From: Flectobacillus major DSM 103
GTDB taxonomy: Bacteria; Bacteroidota; Bacteroidia; Cytophagales; Spirosomataceae
Direction of reading: 5' to 3'
Assembly (NCBI RefSeq): GCF_000427405.1
Contig: NZ_KE386491.1
Location: forward strand, 975,001 to 1,039,000
Length of the DNA: 64,000 nt
Position numbers and translations under genes: made by a program. The stretch's first letter is position 1. Each line of letters begins with the position of its first letter. The notes below the pieces were generated by a model, which was not told the DNA's origin, searched no databases, and worked only from the letters and a program-made list of their open reading frames with translations. Positions 8,734 through 17,190 of the stretch are shown piece by piece.

Positions 8734-10674
8734 CTACCTGATACTTGTTTCTAACTCTTCTATTTCTAACATCGCCATTTCCCAGTTGTCGTTGGCTTGT
8801 TGTAATTGTTCTTGTACCTTTTTGTAGTCGGCATTTACTTGTTTCAACGCTCCATTATCATTGAAAATTGTTGGGTCGGCAAGCTGTTTTTCAGTTTCAG
8901 CTTTCAGTGCTTCCAGCCTAGTAATAGTATCTTCTAGCTCGCTTATTTTTTGGTTAAGCTTTTTGATATTTTTCTGAGCTTCTTTTTTGGCAAAATCACT
9001 TACTGTAGGCTTTTCGACTACTGCTGCTTTAGGACTTTCTTGCTTTTTAGGAGTAGCTTTTTCTTCTATCTCGTTGGCCTCACGTTCTTCTTGCCAAGCT
9101 TCGTATTCTTCGTAAGTACCAGGATATACCTTGATTTGCTCGTCTTCGATATACCAGATTTTGTTGGCCACTTCCGATACAAAGAAACGGTCGTGCGAAA
9201 CTACCACATAACTACCTTCGTATTGTTGTAAAGCTTGAATCAAGATATTCACCGACATCATGTCGAGGTGGTTGGTAGGTTCATCTAGGAGCAAAAAGTT
9301 GGCCTCCGAAATCAGTACTTTTGCAAGGGCTACTCTTGACTTTTCACCACCCGAAAGAACTTTGATTTTTTTGAAAACATCTTCTCCCGAAAACAGGAAA
9401 CAGCCCAAAATACTTCTTAATTCTGTTTCAAGCTTGGCCGTACCAGCCATTTTGAGTTCTTCGAGCAAGGTATTTTCTACATCCAAGCTTTCGAGTTGGT
9501 GTTGGGCAAAAAACGAGTCGATAACGTTATGGCCAAGCTTACGGTCGCCATTGACTTGTTCTGTGCCTGCAATAATTCTTAGCAAAGTAGACTTACCCTT
9601 ACCGTTGGCACCAATGAGGGCAATTTTGTCACCACGTTCAATAATAGCATTGGTATGAGTCAAAATACGCTTGTCGCCATAAGCCTTTGTTACGTCTTCG
9701 AGGTGCATAATAAAACGCCCAGGTTGAGTACCAAAGTTGAATTTGAAATTTACTTTGGCAGTTTCGTCAATTACATCGTCGATAATATCGAGGCGTGCAA
9801 GCGACTTTACCCTTGATTGTACCTGACGAGCCTTAGTAGCCTTAGCCTTAAAGCGTTGGATAAATCGTTCTGTTTGACGAATCTGAGCCTGTTGGTTTTC
9901 GTAAGCACCTTTTTGTATTTCATTGCGAAGGGCTTTTTCTTCTATATAAAACGAGTAATTACCCGAATAAGGCGTAAGCTTAGCCCCCGAAACTTCTACA
10001 ATAGTATTGACAGTGTTGTCGAGGAAATAGCGGTCGTGCGAAACTACAATAATAGCTCCTTCATAATTATTGATATAATTTTCGACCCACTGAATAGAAG
10101 GTAAGTCAAGGTGGTTGGTTGGTTCATCGAGCATCAAAAGGGATGGCCTTTGTAACAACAACTTGGCCAACATTACACGCATCCGCCAGCCTCCCGAAAA
10201 AGTTTTTAGGGGTCTTGACAGGTCGTCGGTAGTAAAGCCTAGCCCTTCCAAAATAGCTTCTGATTCAGATTGCATCGTATAGCCACCCAAAGCATCGAAT
10301 TCGTCTTGGAGGCGAGCCAATATATTTACATCGTTGTCTTCATAATTGGTATCCATTTTGTGCAGAATTCTATCAATTTCTTTTTGCAAGAAATTTTGGC
10401 GTTCAAAGGCCTGCATAGCTACCGACAAGATGGAGTCTTCTGATTGATAGGACAGTAAATCTTGATTGAGAAAACCAATCGAGCAATCTCCTGATTTAGA
10501 GATATTGCCACCATCGGGCTGGTATTCGCCCGAGATAAGCCTCAATAACGTAGATTTTCCTGTACCATTAGCACCAATAAGCCCAATTTTATCTTTGGGT
10601 TTGATATGTAAATTGGCCCCATCATATAGGGGGCGACTTCCGAAATAGAAAGAAAGATTATTAATAGATAACAT
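8734..10674 (-). CDS. ABC-F family ATPase (ribosome-associated)
   Basis: A 646-residue protein with two ABC modules and no membrane segments. Module 1 has Walker A GANGTGKST (residues 34-42) and signature FSGGW. Module 2 has Walker A GANGKGKST and signature LSGGEKSR; both have LLLDEPTNHLD-type Walker B. The two are joined by a charged linker, and the C-terminus is a coiled coil (about 560-646). This is ABC-F architecture (Uup/YheS/EttA relatives), whose members act on the ribosomal E site. The frame opens at 10725, but MLSINNLSFYFG at 10674 is where family similarity starts, so that start is preferred. A -7-like box lies just upstream. Confidence 0.9.
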   Translation of the reverse strand: MLSINNLSFYFGSRPLYDGANLHIKPKDKIGLIGANGTGKSTLLRLISGEYQPDGGNISKSGDCSIGFLNQDLLSYQSEDSILSVAMQAFERQNFLQKEIDRILHKMDTNYEDNDVNILARLQDEFDALGGYTMQSESEAILEGLGFTTDDLSRPLKTFSGGWRMRVMLAKLLLQRPSLLMLDEPTNHLDLPSIQWVENYINNYEGAIIVVSHDRYFLDNTVNTIVEVSGAKLTPYSGNYSFYIEEKALRNEIQKGAYENQQAQIRQTERFIQRFKAKATKARQVQSRVKSLARLDIIDDVIDETAKVNFKFNFGTQPGRFIMHLEDVTKAYGDKRILTHTNAIIERGDKIALIGANGKGKSTLLRIIAGTEQVNGDRKLGHNVIDSFFAQHQLESLDVENTLLEELKMAGTAKLETELRSILGCFLFSGEDVFKKIKVLSGGEKSRVALAKVLISEANFLLLDEPTNHLDMMSVNILIQALQQYEGSYVVVSHDRFFVSEVANKIWYIEDEQIKVYPGTYEEYEAWQEEREANEIEEKATPKKQESPKAAVVEKPTVSDFAKKEAQKNIKKLNQKISELEDTITRLEALKAETEKQLADPTIFNDNGALKQVNADYKKVQEQLQQANDNWEMAMLEIEELETSIR

Positions 10675-10678
10675 ACTA

Positions 10679-10686
10679 CAAAGATA
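10679..10686 (-). promoter_or_regulatory. Possible -7 box immediately upstream of ABC-F start
   Basis: On the minus strand TATCTTTG matches TAnnTTTG exactly and ends 4 bases before the ATG at 10674. If used, the mRNA would be leaderless or nearly so. No properly spaced -33 TTG was found, so this may be chance. Confidence 0.35.
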
Positions 10687-10729
10687 GTAGTTTTTGTGGT
10701 AAGCGTAGATACCCACCCTTGGCAATCAC

Positions 10730-10758
10730 AAAAAAAGAGAAGCCAAACTGACTTCTCT
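10730..10758 (-). terminator. Rho-independent terminator after Crp-like gene
   Basis: On the minus strand AGAGAAG pairs with CTTCTCT (10736-10742 and 10752-10758) around a 9-base loop and is followed by a run of T. It stops the Crp-like transcript before the ABC-F gene. Confidence 0.85.
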
Positions 10759-10818
10759 GGGTTATAATACTGTTTTGGGGGTTGATTGAGTAGGGGCAAA
10801 AAGGGTATTATAGTAGCC

Positions 10819-11403
10819 TTATTGATTTTTTTGGCTTCTTGAACGTAACCTGCTCAACGATTCGGGGGTTATTCCCAAATAAGAGGCAATATGATACTGT
10901 TGAACTCTTTGCAATAAATGAGGATAATTTTGCGAAAATTTTTCGTAGCGTTCTTGAGCAGATTGTTCAATAAACCACCTGAGTCTAAAATCTTGCTCTA
11001 TAAGAATAGACTCTACAAATAAGCGACCTAACTTTTCCCAATTATGATATTGGTTGTAAAGCTGCTGAAGGCTGTCGTATTGGATGGCTAATATTTTACA
11101 AGGTTCGATAGCCTGAATAGCCTCAAATGACGGGTTTCGAGTAAAAAAGCTAACGGATGAAGTATTAAACATGTTTTCTTCGGCAAAATAGTTAGTGATT
11201 TGGCCTTTATTGGGAACAGGAACATAATTCCTCATGATTCCTTTATTAATAAAAACAACTTCATTGGCTACCTCCCCAACCTTCAATAGGTACTCATGTT
11301 TTTTGAGTGATTTATGATAAAAATTTTTCTCAATAGCGTTTAACTCCTCTTCCGTAAAATCTGGCACGTATTGTAAAACTACTTCTCTAATGTGGGTGTA
11401 CAT
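10819..11403 (-). CDS. Crp/Fnr-family transcriptional regulator
   Basis: A 194-residue protein with an N-terminal cyclic-nucleotide-binding-type beta barrel (about 25-115, with YLLKVGEVANEVVFINKGIM) and a C-terminal helix-turn-helix (about 165-190, YHIASYLGITPESLSRLRSR). The phosphate-binding cassette of true cAMP receptors is not preserved (NMFNTSSVSFF in its place), and no Fe-S cysteine cluster is visible, so the ligand is unknown. This compact form is very common in Cytophagales. It is monocistronic, with a terminator just downstream. Confidence 0.85.
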   Translation of the reverse strand: MYTHIREVVLQYVPDFTEEELNAIEKNFYHKSLKKHEYLLKVGEVANEVVFINKGIMRNYVPVPNKGQITNYFAEENMFNTSSVSFFTRNPSFEAIQAIEPCKILAIQYDSLQQLYNQYHNWEKLGRLFVESILIEQDFRLRWFIEQSAQERYEKFSQNYPHLLQRVQQYHIASYLGITPESLSRLRSRSQKNQ

Positions 11404-11576
11404 AAATTATCAATTACTGGTTTTAATAACAAAGCATAAAGTGGAGATTTACTTAGGGTCGCTAATTTCGTATCTAGCGATGAAAAAAAGCAATAGGAGT
11501 GTAAAATACGTAAAAAAACCTAGATTCTTCAATAAATAAGCGGGAGTTTTTTGGGAGAATTATGATGAATGCAGAA

Positions 11577-11605
11577 CAGAGAGCGAGTAGAGACCTCACT
11601 CTCTG
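11577..11605 (-). terminator. Hairpin downstream of the glutamate-synthase-like gene
   Basis: On the minus strand CAGAGAG...CTCTCTG (11599-11605 and 11577-11583), with further GAG/CTC pairing, forms a stem-loop 27 bases after the stop codon. Only a weak T tract follows, so termination is likely but not certain. Confidence 0.45.
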
Positions 11606-11631
11606 AGCTATAGGGTATGATTGTCTTTATG

Positions 11632-13173
11632 TTAGTGCTTACCGCCTAAAAATTCACTTTTTAGAAGCGTTTCTACGTTGTTGAAGGGTACTGGCGTTTT
11701 ATCATAACCAAAGGTTGTCGATAGCGATTGTGTTTTGTTGTTATCGCCCATAGCCATGTCTACGTCTCGCATGGTCATTTGCGACGGATGCTCATAGCCA
11801 CACGCATGAGTAATCTCTAAAATTTCTTTATTAAGGGTTTTTAAATAGTTATAAAAACGCTCGCTTTTTAAAGTAGGGTCAATACCTCCTTGTAGCCATT
11901 TGTTGGAAGTAGCAATACCTGTTGGGCAGCGGTTGGTATGGCATACCTGAGCTTGGATACAGCCAATAGCCATCATCGACTCACGGCCTACGTTAATCAA
12001 GTCGCAACCCATCGCAAACGCCATCATAGCTTTTTCAGGGAAGCCTAATTTGCCCGAACCGATAAATACGATCTTGTCGGTGAGGCCATGTTTTTGGAAA
12101 ATTTTGTAAATCTTGGTAAAAGCAAAATTAAAAGGTAACGATACGTGGTCGGCAAAAGCATGAGGAGCTGCTCCTGTACCACCTTCGCCACCATCGATAG
12201 TAATAAAATCTGGGCCTTTACCTGTTTTTACCATATATTGAGCCAATTCTTCCCACATTTCTAATTTACCAACAGCCGACTTGATACCCACAGGAATACC
12301 TGTGCTATTGGCCATCAGTTCAATAAATTCAACCATTTCGGGAATAGTAGAGAAGGCCGAGTGGAATGCTGGCGAAATAACATCTTTTCCCATCGGAATA
12401 TGACGGATGTCAGCGATCTCTTGTGTGATTTTTGAAGCAGGCAATACGCCTCCTTTCCCAGGCTTTGCTCCTTGTGAAAGCTTTAATTCTAAGGCTCTTA
12501 CAAAAGGATTATCCTGTGTCATTTTTATCAGCTTTTCCAGAGAAAAGTTGCCGTCGTCGTCTCTTACGCCAAAATACGCAGTACCAATATTGACAACTAC
12601 GTCTGCTCCAAATTTATGATAGGGCGAAAGCGAACCTTCGCCTGTATTATGGTAGCATCCAAACTTTTGAGCACCACGGTTGAGCGACTCAATAGCTTTG
12701 GCCGATAACGAGCCGTAGCTCATCCCCGAAATATTAACTACAGAAGAGGGTTTGTAAGGTCTTTTGCGTTTGTGGTATTCACCGATAGTTTTGGCACAAG
12801 GTACTGCACTTGGGTCTTTGAGGTTGGGGTGATTGTTGGGCAGTTTGTAGCCAAGCATGGCATGTTTAATAAAAATATAACCTACAGCCGAAAAATCTTG
12901 GTCAGAACCAAACCCTTGTAAGTTATTTTCCTTTTTAGAAGAAGCATAAATCCATGCTCTTTCACCACGATTAAAGGGTAATTCTTCACGGTTGTTGGCT
13001 ACAATATATTGGCGAAGTTCAGGGCCAATTTTTTCGAGCATGTACCTGATGTGTCCAATTACAGGAAAATTGTGTTGAATCGTGTGTCTTTTTTGTAAGA
13101 TGTCTCGTAGAGCAAGAATGAAAAGGGGTAAAGCAACCCAAACCCAAATGCTCACATTTGAAAGGAATTCCAT
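11632..13173 (-). CDS. FMN-binding glutamate synthase family protein
   Basis: About 513 residues from the preferred ATG at 13171-13173 (MEFLSNVS); the open frame continues upstream to 13257, but those residues (MIITTQTSYILIF...) look non-coding. One N-terminal membrane segment (WVWVALPLFILALRDIL) is followed by the glutamate-synthase-type TIM barrel with SGMSYGSLSAKAIESLNRGA, FITIDGGEGGTGAAPHAFAD and IGSGKLGFPEKA. The 3Fe-4S motif region CIQAQVCHTNRCPTGIATS is intact. This is the stand-alone GltB2-like group without amidotransferase domain; the true substrate is not established. It lies downstream of DUF502 and may share its transcript. Confidence 0.88.
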   Translation of the reverse strand: MEFLSNVSIWVWVALPLFILALRDILQKRHTIQHNFPVIGHIRYMLEKIGPELRQYIVANNREELPFNRGERAWIYASSKKENNLQGFGSDQDFSAVGYIFIKHAMLGYKLPNNHPNLKDPSAVPCAKTIGEYHKRKRPYKPSSVVNISGMSYGSLSAKAIESLNRGAQKFGCYHNTGEGSLSPYHKFGADVVVNIGTAYFGVRDDDGNFSLEKLIKMTQDNPFVRALELKLSQGAKPGKGGVLPASKITQEIADIRHIPMGKDVISPAFHSAFSTIPEMVEFIELMANSTGIPVGIKSAVGKLEMWEELAQYMVKTGKGPDFITIDGGEGGTGAAPHAFADHVSLPFNFAFTKIYKIFQKHGLTDKIVFIGSGKLGFPEKAMMAFAMGCDLINVGRESMMAIGCIQAQVCHTNRCPTGIATSNKWLQGGIDPTLKSERFYNYLKTLNKEILEITHACGYEHPSQMTMRDVDMAMGDNNKTQSLSTTFGYDKTPVPFNNVETLLKSEFLGGKH

Positions 13174-13289
13174 AGTGAAAAGATTAAAAATAAAAAATAT
13201 TACCTGTTGTTTGATTTGGAATATGAGTATATATGAAGTTTGTGTTGTGATGATCAACCGTTTGAGATAAATACCCCTTGTTCAGAAAA

Positions 13290-13871
13290 TTATTTTCCGA
13301 CTTCCTGTGTCAACGATACCCCACCCGAAATAATCATTTTCATGACATCTGACGAAGGTAGGTCAAGAAAAGTAACATTGGCTTTGGGTACTACCAACAT
13401 TTCGCCCGAAAAAGCATAAGAATGTGGACAATACACCATCACATATCCTTCTAACGACAAAAAGCCCAAATCTGTTTGAGTAATAAACCCAATTTTTCGT
13501 ACATCGCTTTCTTTATTAAGGACAAAAAGTACTGGCTGATTGAATTTTTTCTTGTCGCCAACAAAAGCCTGAACCAAATCTTTGAGCGAAAAATAAATAA
13601 GCCTTACCAAAGGTAGGTGCGATAATCCTTCCTCAAAAATTTTGAAAACAGGAATCATGATAAAAGTAGAACCCAAAAAGCCTACCGTCATGATAATGGC
13701 TACAATAACCGCCAAGCCTGCACCCCTAAAATAGAAATAGAAATGTTCGTCGAGCGACGCCAAAAGATTGAAAATGATGTAGCCTGTAATATATACAGGA
13801 GCTAATAATAATAAACCCTTTACAAAATAGCTAAAGAGTTTTGCGCTTATACGTTTGAATTTGAAGGACAT
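13290..13871 (-). CDS. DUF502 family membrane protein
   Basis: A 193-residue protein with two N-terminal membrane helices (about 15-37 and 50-75) and the DUF502 signature SLKDLVQAFVGDKKKFNQPV, followed by a soluble beta-rich half with VMVYCPHSYAFSGEMLVVP. Function is unknown; relatives occur in many bacteria and plants (COV-like). Its start overlaps the last 41 bases of the upstream DUF4139-like gene in another frame, which suggests translational coupling. Confidence 0.88.
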   Translation of the reverse strand: MSFKFKRISAKLFSYFVKGLLLLAPVYITGYIIFNLLASLDEHFYFYFRGAGLAVIVAIIMTVGFLGSTFIMIPVFKIFEEGLSHLPLVRLIYFSLKDLVQAFVGDKKKFNQPVLFVLNKESDVRKIGFITQTDLGFLSLEGYVMVYCPHSYAFSGEMLVVPKANVTFLDLPSSDVMKMIISGGVSLTQEVGK

Positions 13872-14352
13872 TTTGTATTCCGATTATTTGTTTCCCTTGT
13901 GGATACACAACTTTGTATTTTACCTCAAGGTTCCTGATTTCTTTGGGTTTTAGCTCTAAATTCCAAATAAGTCGATTACTATTGAAGTCAATATCGGCAT
14001 CTGAGTTTTCGAACAATTCGAGCTGTACTTTGGGGTCTTTGCTATTAGGAATCATTTCTTCGACAATCAACCTAATGTTTTTTTTCCAAGGGTTTGATAG
14101 TTTGATATTGATTGTACGAGTATCATAAATCGTTTTGCCATTGGTGTATACATTATGAAAAACAATGCTTCTATTAATCCCCACCTTTATGTTACGCTCT
14201 ACACTCAGATATAGCGTGTCCATCAACTCAGAAGTTTTGGTTTTTTTTATATTTTGAGCTTGGGCATAACAATAAATGCTCACAAAACGAGGTTGGAAAA
14301 CAACACACACGAATACTAGGCTTGTGTAGAGAAGAATTATAGGGTTTTTCAA
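13831..14352 (-). CDS. Secreted stand-alone DUF4139-like C-terminal domain
   Basis: A 173-residue protein with a signal peptide (about 1-32, ending near CYAQAQ). Residues about 65-173 resemble the C-terminal end of DUF4139 proteins: a beta strand with NPWKKNIRLIVEEMIPNSKD, then LELFENSDADIDF, RLIWNLELKPKEIRNLEVKY and KVVYPQGK. Full DUF4139/DUF4140 proteins are about 500-600 residues with an N-terminal coiled coil; that part is absent. Either this is a genuine minimal version or a remnant. The frame is clean, the signal peptide is good, and it overlaps the DUF502 gene by 41 bases, which argues for a working gene. Confidence 0.7.
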   Translation of the reverse strand: MKNPIILLYTSLVFVCVVFQPRFVSIYCYAQAQNIKKTKTSELMDTLYLSVERNIKVGINRSIVFHNVYTNGKTIYDTRTINIKLSNPWKKNIRLIVEEMIPNSKDPKVQLELFENSDADIDFNSNRLIWNLELKPKEIRNLEVKYKVVYPQGKQIIGIQNVLQIQTYKRKTL

Positions 14353-14426
14353 AATGTTTATTTATCTAAAGTGGTTAAATAATAGCGAAATTCAAGTATG
14401 TGCCTCTTTCATCGAACATTTATTTG

Positions 14427-14434
14427 TAATTTTG
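14427..14434 (+). promoter_or_regulatory. Possible -7 box of the Ldh-family gene
   Basis: TAATTTTG matches TAnnTTTG and lies 40 bases before the ATG at 14475. No clear TTG was found at the -33 spacing. Confidence 0.35.
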
Positions 14435-14474
14435 CCGAATTAAATCTCAAAGCAATACACAAAGTTACTAGATA

Positions 14475-15548
14475 ATGATTTTTCAATATACACAACTTCA
14501 AGCATTTATTAAGCAAGTATTTTTGTCAATCGGTTGTCCTGAAGACGATGCCGAGCTAGCTTCAAATGTATTAATTTCGGCCGATTTACGTGGGGTCGAT
14601 TCTCATGGAATTGCCCGATTGAGCGGTTATGTACGATTATACGACAATGGACGCTTAAATCCAAACCCTGTTGTAAAAATTATTCACCAAACACCTTCTA
14701 CGGCGGTTGTCGATGGTGACAAAGGTTTGGGATTGGTGGTAGCACCCAAAGCGATGAAGATAGCCATGGAGAAAGCCAATGCTGTAGGGTCGGGCTGGAT
14801 TTCGGTACAAAACTCTAATCACTTTGGTATTGCAGGCTATCATGCCATGCTGGCTTTATCGAGCGATATGATTGGGTGGGCTATGACCAACGCCGCTCCA
14901 TTGGTAACGCCTACTTTTTCAAAAGAAAAATTATTAGGCACCAACCCTATTGCTGTAGCTGTACCCGCTGCCGAAAACCCTGCATTTGTGGCCGATTTTG
15001 CTACAACAGCCGTAGCTTATGGCAAAATGGAAATTCTTCAGCGTAAAGGGGCTCCAGCTCCTATTGGTTGGGTACAAGACAAAGAAGGTGCACCTACCGA
15101 CGATGCCAATGCCGTAAAAAATGGCGGAGCATTACTGCCCTTGGGTGGCGATCGTGAGCATGGCTCGCACAAAGGTTATGGCTTAGGGGCTATTGTAGAT
15201 ATTTTCTCGGGGGTACTTTCGGGAGCAAATTTTGGGCCTTGGGTGCCACCATTTGCAACGGCGGGCTTTATGGCCGCTGGCGAGCAAGTGGGTAAAGGTA
15301 CTGGGCATTTCTTGGGTGCAATGCGTATCGACGGTTTCCGTCCAGCCGATGAATTTAAGGCCGACATGGACAAATGGATAAACCGTTTTCGTTCGGCTTC
15401 GGCTGTAGAAGGCAAAAGTGTGTTGATTCCGGGCGACCCTGAGCGAGCCTTGGAAGCAGAACGCAAAGCCAATGGTATTGAGTTACTTGAACCTGTTGTC
15501 AATGATTTAAAAGCTTTGGCTACTCGTTTCAATATCGATTTTGTATAA
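14475..15548 (+). CDS. Ldh-family (malate/L-lactate/ureidoglycolate-type) NAD(P)-dependent oxidoreductase
   Basis: A 357-residue soluble enzyme of the Ldh2/MDH2 fold, which is unrelated to classical lactate dehydrogenase. Family motifs are DLRGVDSHGIARL near residues 37-49, SVQNSNHFGIAGYH near 114-127, TNPIAVAVPA, and GDREHGSHKGYGLGAIVDI near 248. Members reduce or oxidise 2-hydroxy/2-keto acids; the substrate cannot be fixed from sequence. It starts a same-strand series with mltG, the thioesterase and yihY, but spacing of 60-95 bp leaves operon membership open. Confidence 0.9.
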   Translation: MIFQYTQLQAFIKQVFLSIGCPEDDAELASNVLISADLRGVDSHGIARLSGYVRLYDNGRLNPNPVVKIIHQTPSTAVVDGDKGLGLVVAPKAMKIAMEKANAVGSGWISVQNSNHFGIAGYHAMLALSSDMIGWAMTNAAPLVTPTFSKEKLLGTNPIAVAVPAAENPAFVADFATTAVAYGKMEILQRKGAPAPIGWVQDKEGAPTDDANAVKNGGALLPLGGDREHGSHKGYGLGAIVDIFSGVLSGANFGPWVPPFATAGFMAAGEQVGKGTGHFLGAMRIDGFRPADEFKADMDKWINRFRSASAVEGKSVLIPGDPERALEAERKANGIELLEPVVNDLKALATRFNIDFV

Positions 15549-15609
15549 GATTTATAGCGTACAGCCTGTTGCCTAATTCCTGAAGACGATTATTCAAATT
15601 CAATCTAAA

Positions 15610-16650
15610 ATGCAAAAAAATAATAAGTTAATTAGATACGTCATCCTTGCTTTTGCGTTATTTGCAACGATGTTTTCCTATTATGTTTGGCAAATTGCCA
15701 AAACGCCTAATTACCAAGTAGATGAGAAAAAAGGCTTTGCTTTGTTGATTCCTAAAGGGGCTACTTTCGATACTGTTTGGGATTCGTTAAGAGTACACAA
15801 AGTGGTAAAAGATGAGCTTTCTTTTAAATTTTTGGCCAAACTTTTGAAATACAAAGAAAATGTACGTGAAGGTCGTTATGTGATTACTGCTGAAATGGGT
15901 AATTATGAGTTGATTAAAAAATTAAGAAGTGGCCGTCAAGACCCTATTAGGTTGACTTTCAATAATATCCGTCTGAAAAAAGATTTGGTACACAAAATTG
16001 GAAATCGCTTTCAGTTTGATTCTACAACATTGGCTACGATGCTCAACGATTCGGCGGTAGCTCGTAAATACGGCTTTACCACCGAAACAATCATGTGTAT
16101 GTTTTTGCCTAATACCTATGATGTATACTGGAATGTAACTCCCAACGAGTTTTTTGATATTATGCACGGTTGGTATAAAAAGTTTTGGACAGAAGACCGC
16201 AAACGAAAAGCCGCCGCTATTGGCCTAGACCCTATTAAGGCACAAATTATGGCTTCCATAGTAGAGGGTGAAACCAAAAAAGCAGACGAAAAACCAAGGG
16301 TTGCGGGCGTATATATGAACAGACTCAACGCCAGAATGCCTCTGCAAGCCGATCCAACGGTAGTATTTGCTCATCAAGATTTTACCATTAAACGGGTTAA
16401 TAGTACTTTAACTAAAATCAATTCACCGTATAATACCTACAAAGTAATAGGGTTGCCTCCTGGGCCTATCAATTTGCCCGACCTCAATTCTATCGATGCT
16501 GTATTGAACTACGAACGCCATAAGTATATGTATTTTTGTGCAAAAGAAGATTTTTCAGGGTATCACAATTTTGCAGAAAACTTTACCGATCACCTCAACA
16601 ACGCCCGTATTTATCAAGAAGCTTTGAATAAACTCAATATTCATAAATAA
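15610..16650 (+). CDS. mltG: Endolytic murein transglycosylase MltG
   Basis: A 346-residue protein with one N-terminal membrane anchor (about 8-28), a LysM-like region and the YceG catalytic domain. The catalytic glutamate is Glu219 in IMASIVEGETKKADEKPRVA, followed by YMNRLNARMPLQADPTVVFA and YKVIGLPPGPINLPDLNSI. MltG cleaves nascent peptidoglycan at the inner membrane and limits glycan strand length. The length and domain order are normal for the family. Confidence 0.95.
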   Translation: MQKNNKLIRYVILAFALFATMFSYYVWQIAKTPNYQVDEKKGFALLIPKGATFDTVWDSLRVHKVVKDELSFKFLAKLLKYKENVREGRYVITAEMGNYELIKKLRSGRQDPIRLTFNNIRLKKDLVHKIGNRFQFDSTTLATMLNDSAVARKYGFTTETIMCMFLPNTYDVYWNVTPNEFFDIMHGWYKKFWTEDRKRKAAAIGLDPIKAQIMASIVEGETKKADEKPRVAGVYMNRLNARMPLQADPTVVFAHQDFTIKRVNSTLTKINSPYNTYKVIGLPPGPINLPDLNSIDAVLNYERHKYMYFCAKEDFSGYHNFAENFTDHLNNARIYQEALNKLNIHK

Positions 16651-16671
16651 GCAACAATATCTGGGTTAGTG

Positions 16672-16705
16672 AAATAACCATAGTTCGCTAACCCATAACG
16701 TGCTG
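16672..16705 (+). terminator. Terminator-like hairpin after mltG
   Basis: TGGGTTAGTGAA (16672-16683) pairs with TTCGCTAACCCA (16694-16705), with one G-T wobble. There is no T run after it, so it may be an attenuator or an RNA-stability hairpin rather than a terminator. Confidence 0.4.
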
Positions 16706-16745
16706 GTTTTCATCCTTTCAAATTTCCTAATAATTAATTATCTTC

Positions 16746-17153
16746 ATGTATTATCACGAGTTTACTTATCGAGTTCGTTATGCCGATACCGACCAAATGG
16801 GCTACGTTTATTACGGCAATTATGCTCGGTTGTACGAAATAGGTAGGGTAGAAGCCCTCCGAAGCTTGGGTTTTAGCTATAAAGAAATGGAAGATTCGGG
16901 TGTAATGATGCCCGTATACGAAAACAAATCAAAATATATTGCCCCTGCTTTGTACGACGACTTACTAACCATAAAAACTATTTTACAGACCGTGCCATCT
17001 ACACGAGCTATATTTTTGTATGAAATATATAATTCAAAAGGTGCACTGGTACATACTGGCGAAACTACCTTGGTTTTTGTCAATAAACAAACCAACCGCC
17101 TAACCAAAGCTCCTCTGGAACTATTAGATAAATTGGCCAAATATTTTCAATAA
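16746..17153 (+). CDS. Acyl-CoA thioesterase, YbgC/4HBT hot-dog family
   Basis: A 135-residue single hot-dog domain protein. The active-site segment YADTDQMGYVYYGNYARLYE, containing the conserved Asp of the 4-hydroxybenzoyl-CoA thioesterase/YbgC group, is at residues 12-31. The rest (SKYIAPALYDDLLTIKT, TGETTLVFVNKQTNR) is typical of the family. It probably hydrolyses short or medium acyl-CoA in the cytoplasm. YbgC is often near tol-pal genes, but none is present here. It lies 37 bp upstream of the YihY gene. Confidence 0.9.
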   Translation: MYYHEFTYRVRYADTDQMGYVYYGNYARLYEIGRVEALRSLGFSYKEMEDSGVMMPVYENKSKYIAPALYDDLLTIKTILQTVPSTRAIFLYEIYNSKGALVHTGETTLVFVNKQTNRLTKAPLELLDKLAKYFQ

Positions 17154-17190
17154 TTAAGGCAAAACATCGAAAAGTATAAACAAATATTGA

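Noticed and set aside
8950-9231. 93-codon open frame antisense to the ABC-F gene
   Set aside because: Mirror of the Lys/Glu-rich coiled-coil codons of a certain gene, giving an artificial Phe/Leu-rich translation.
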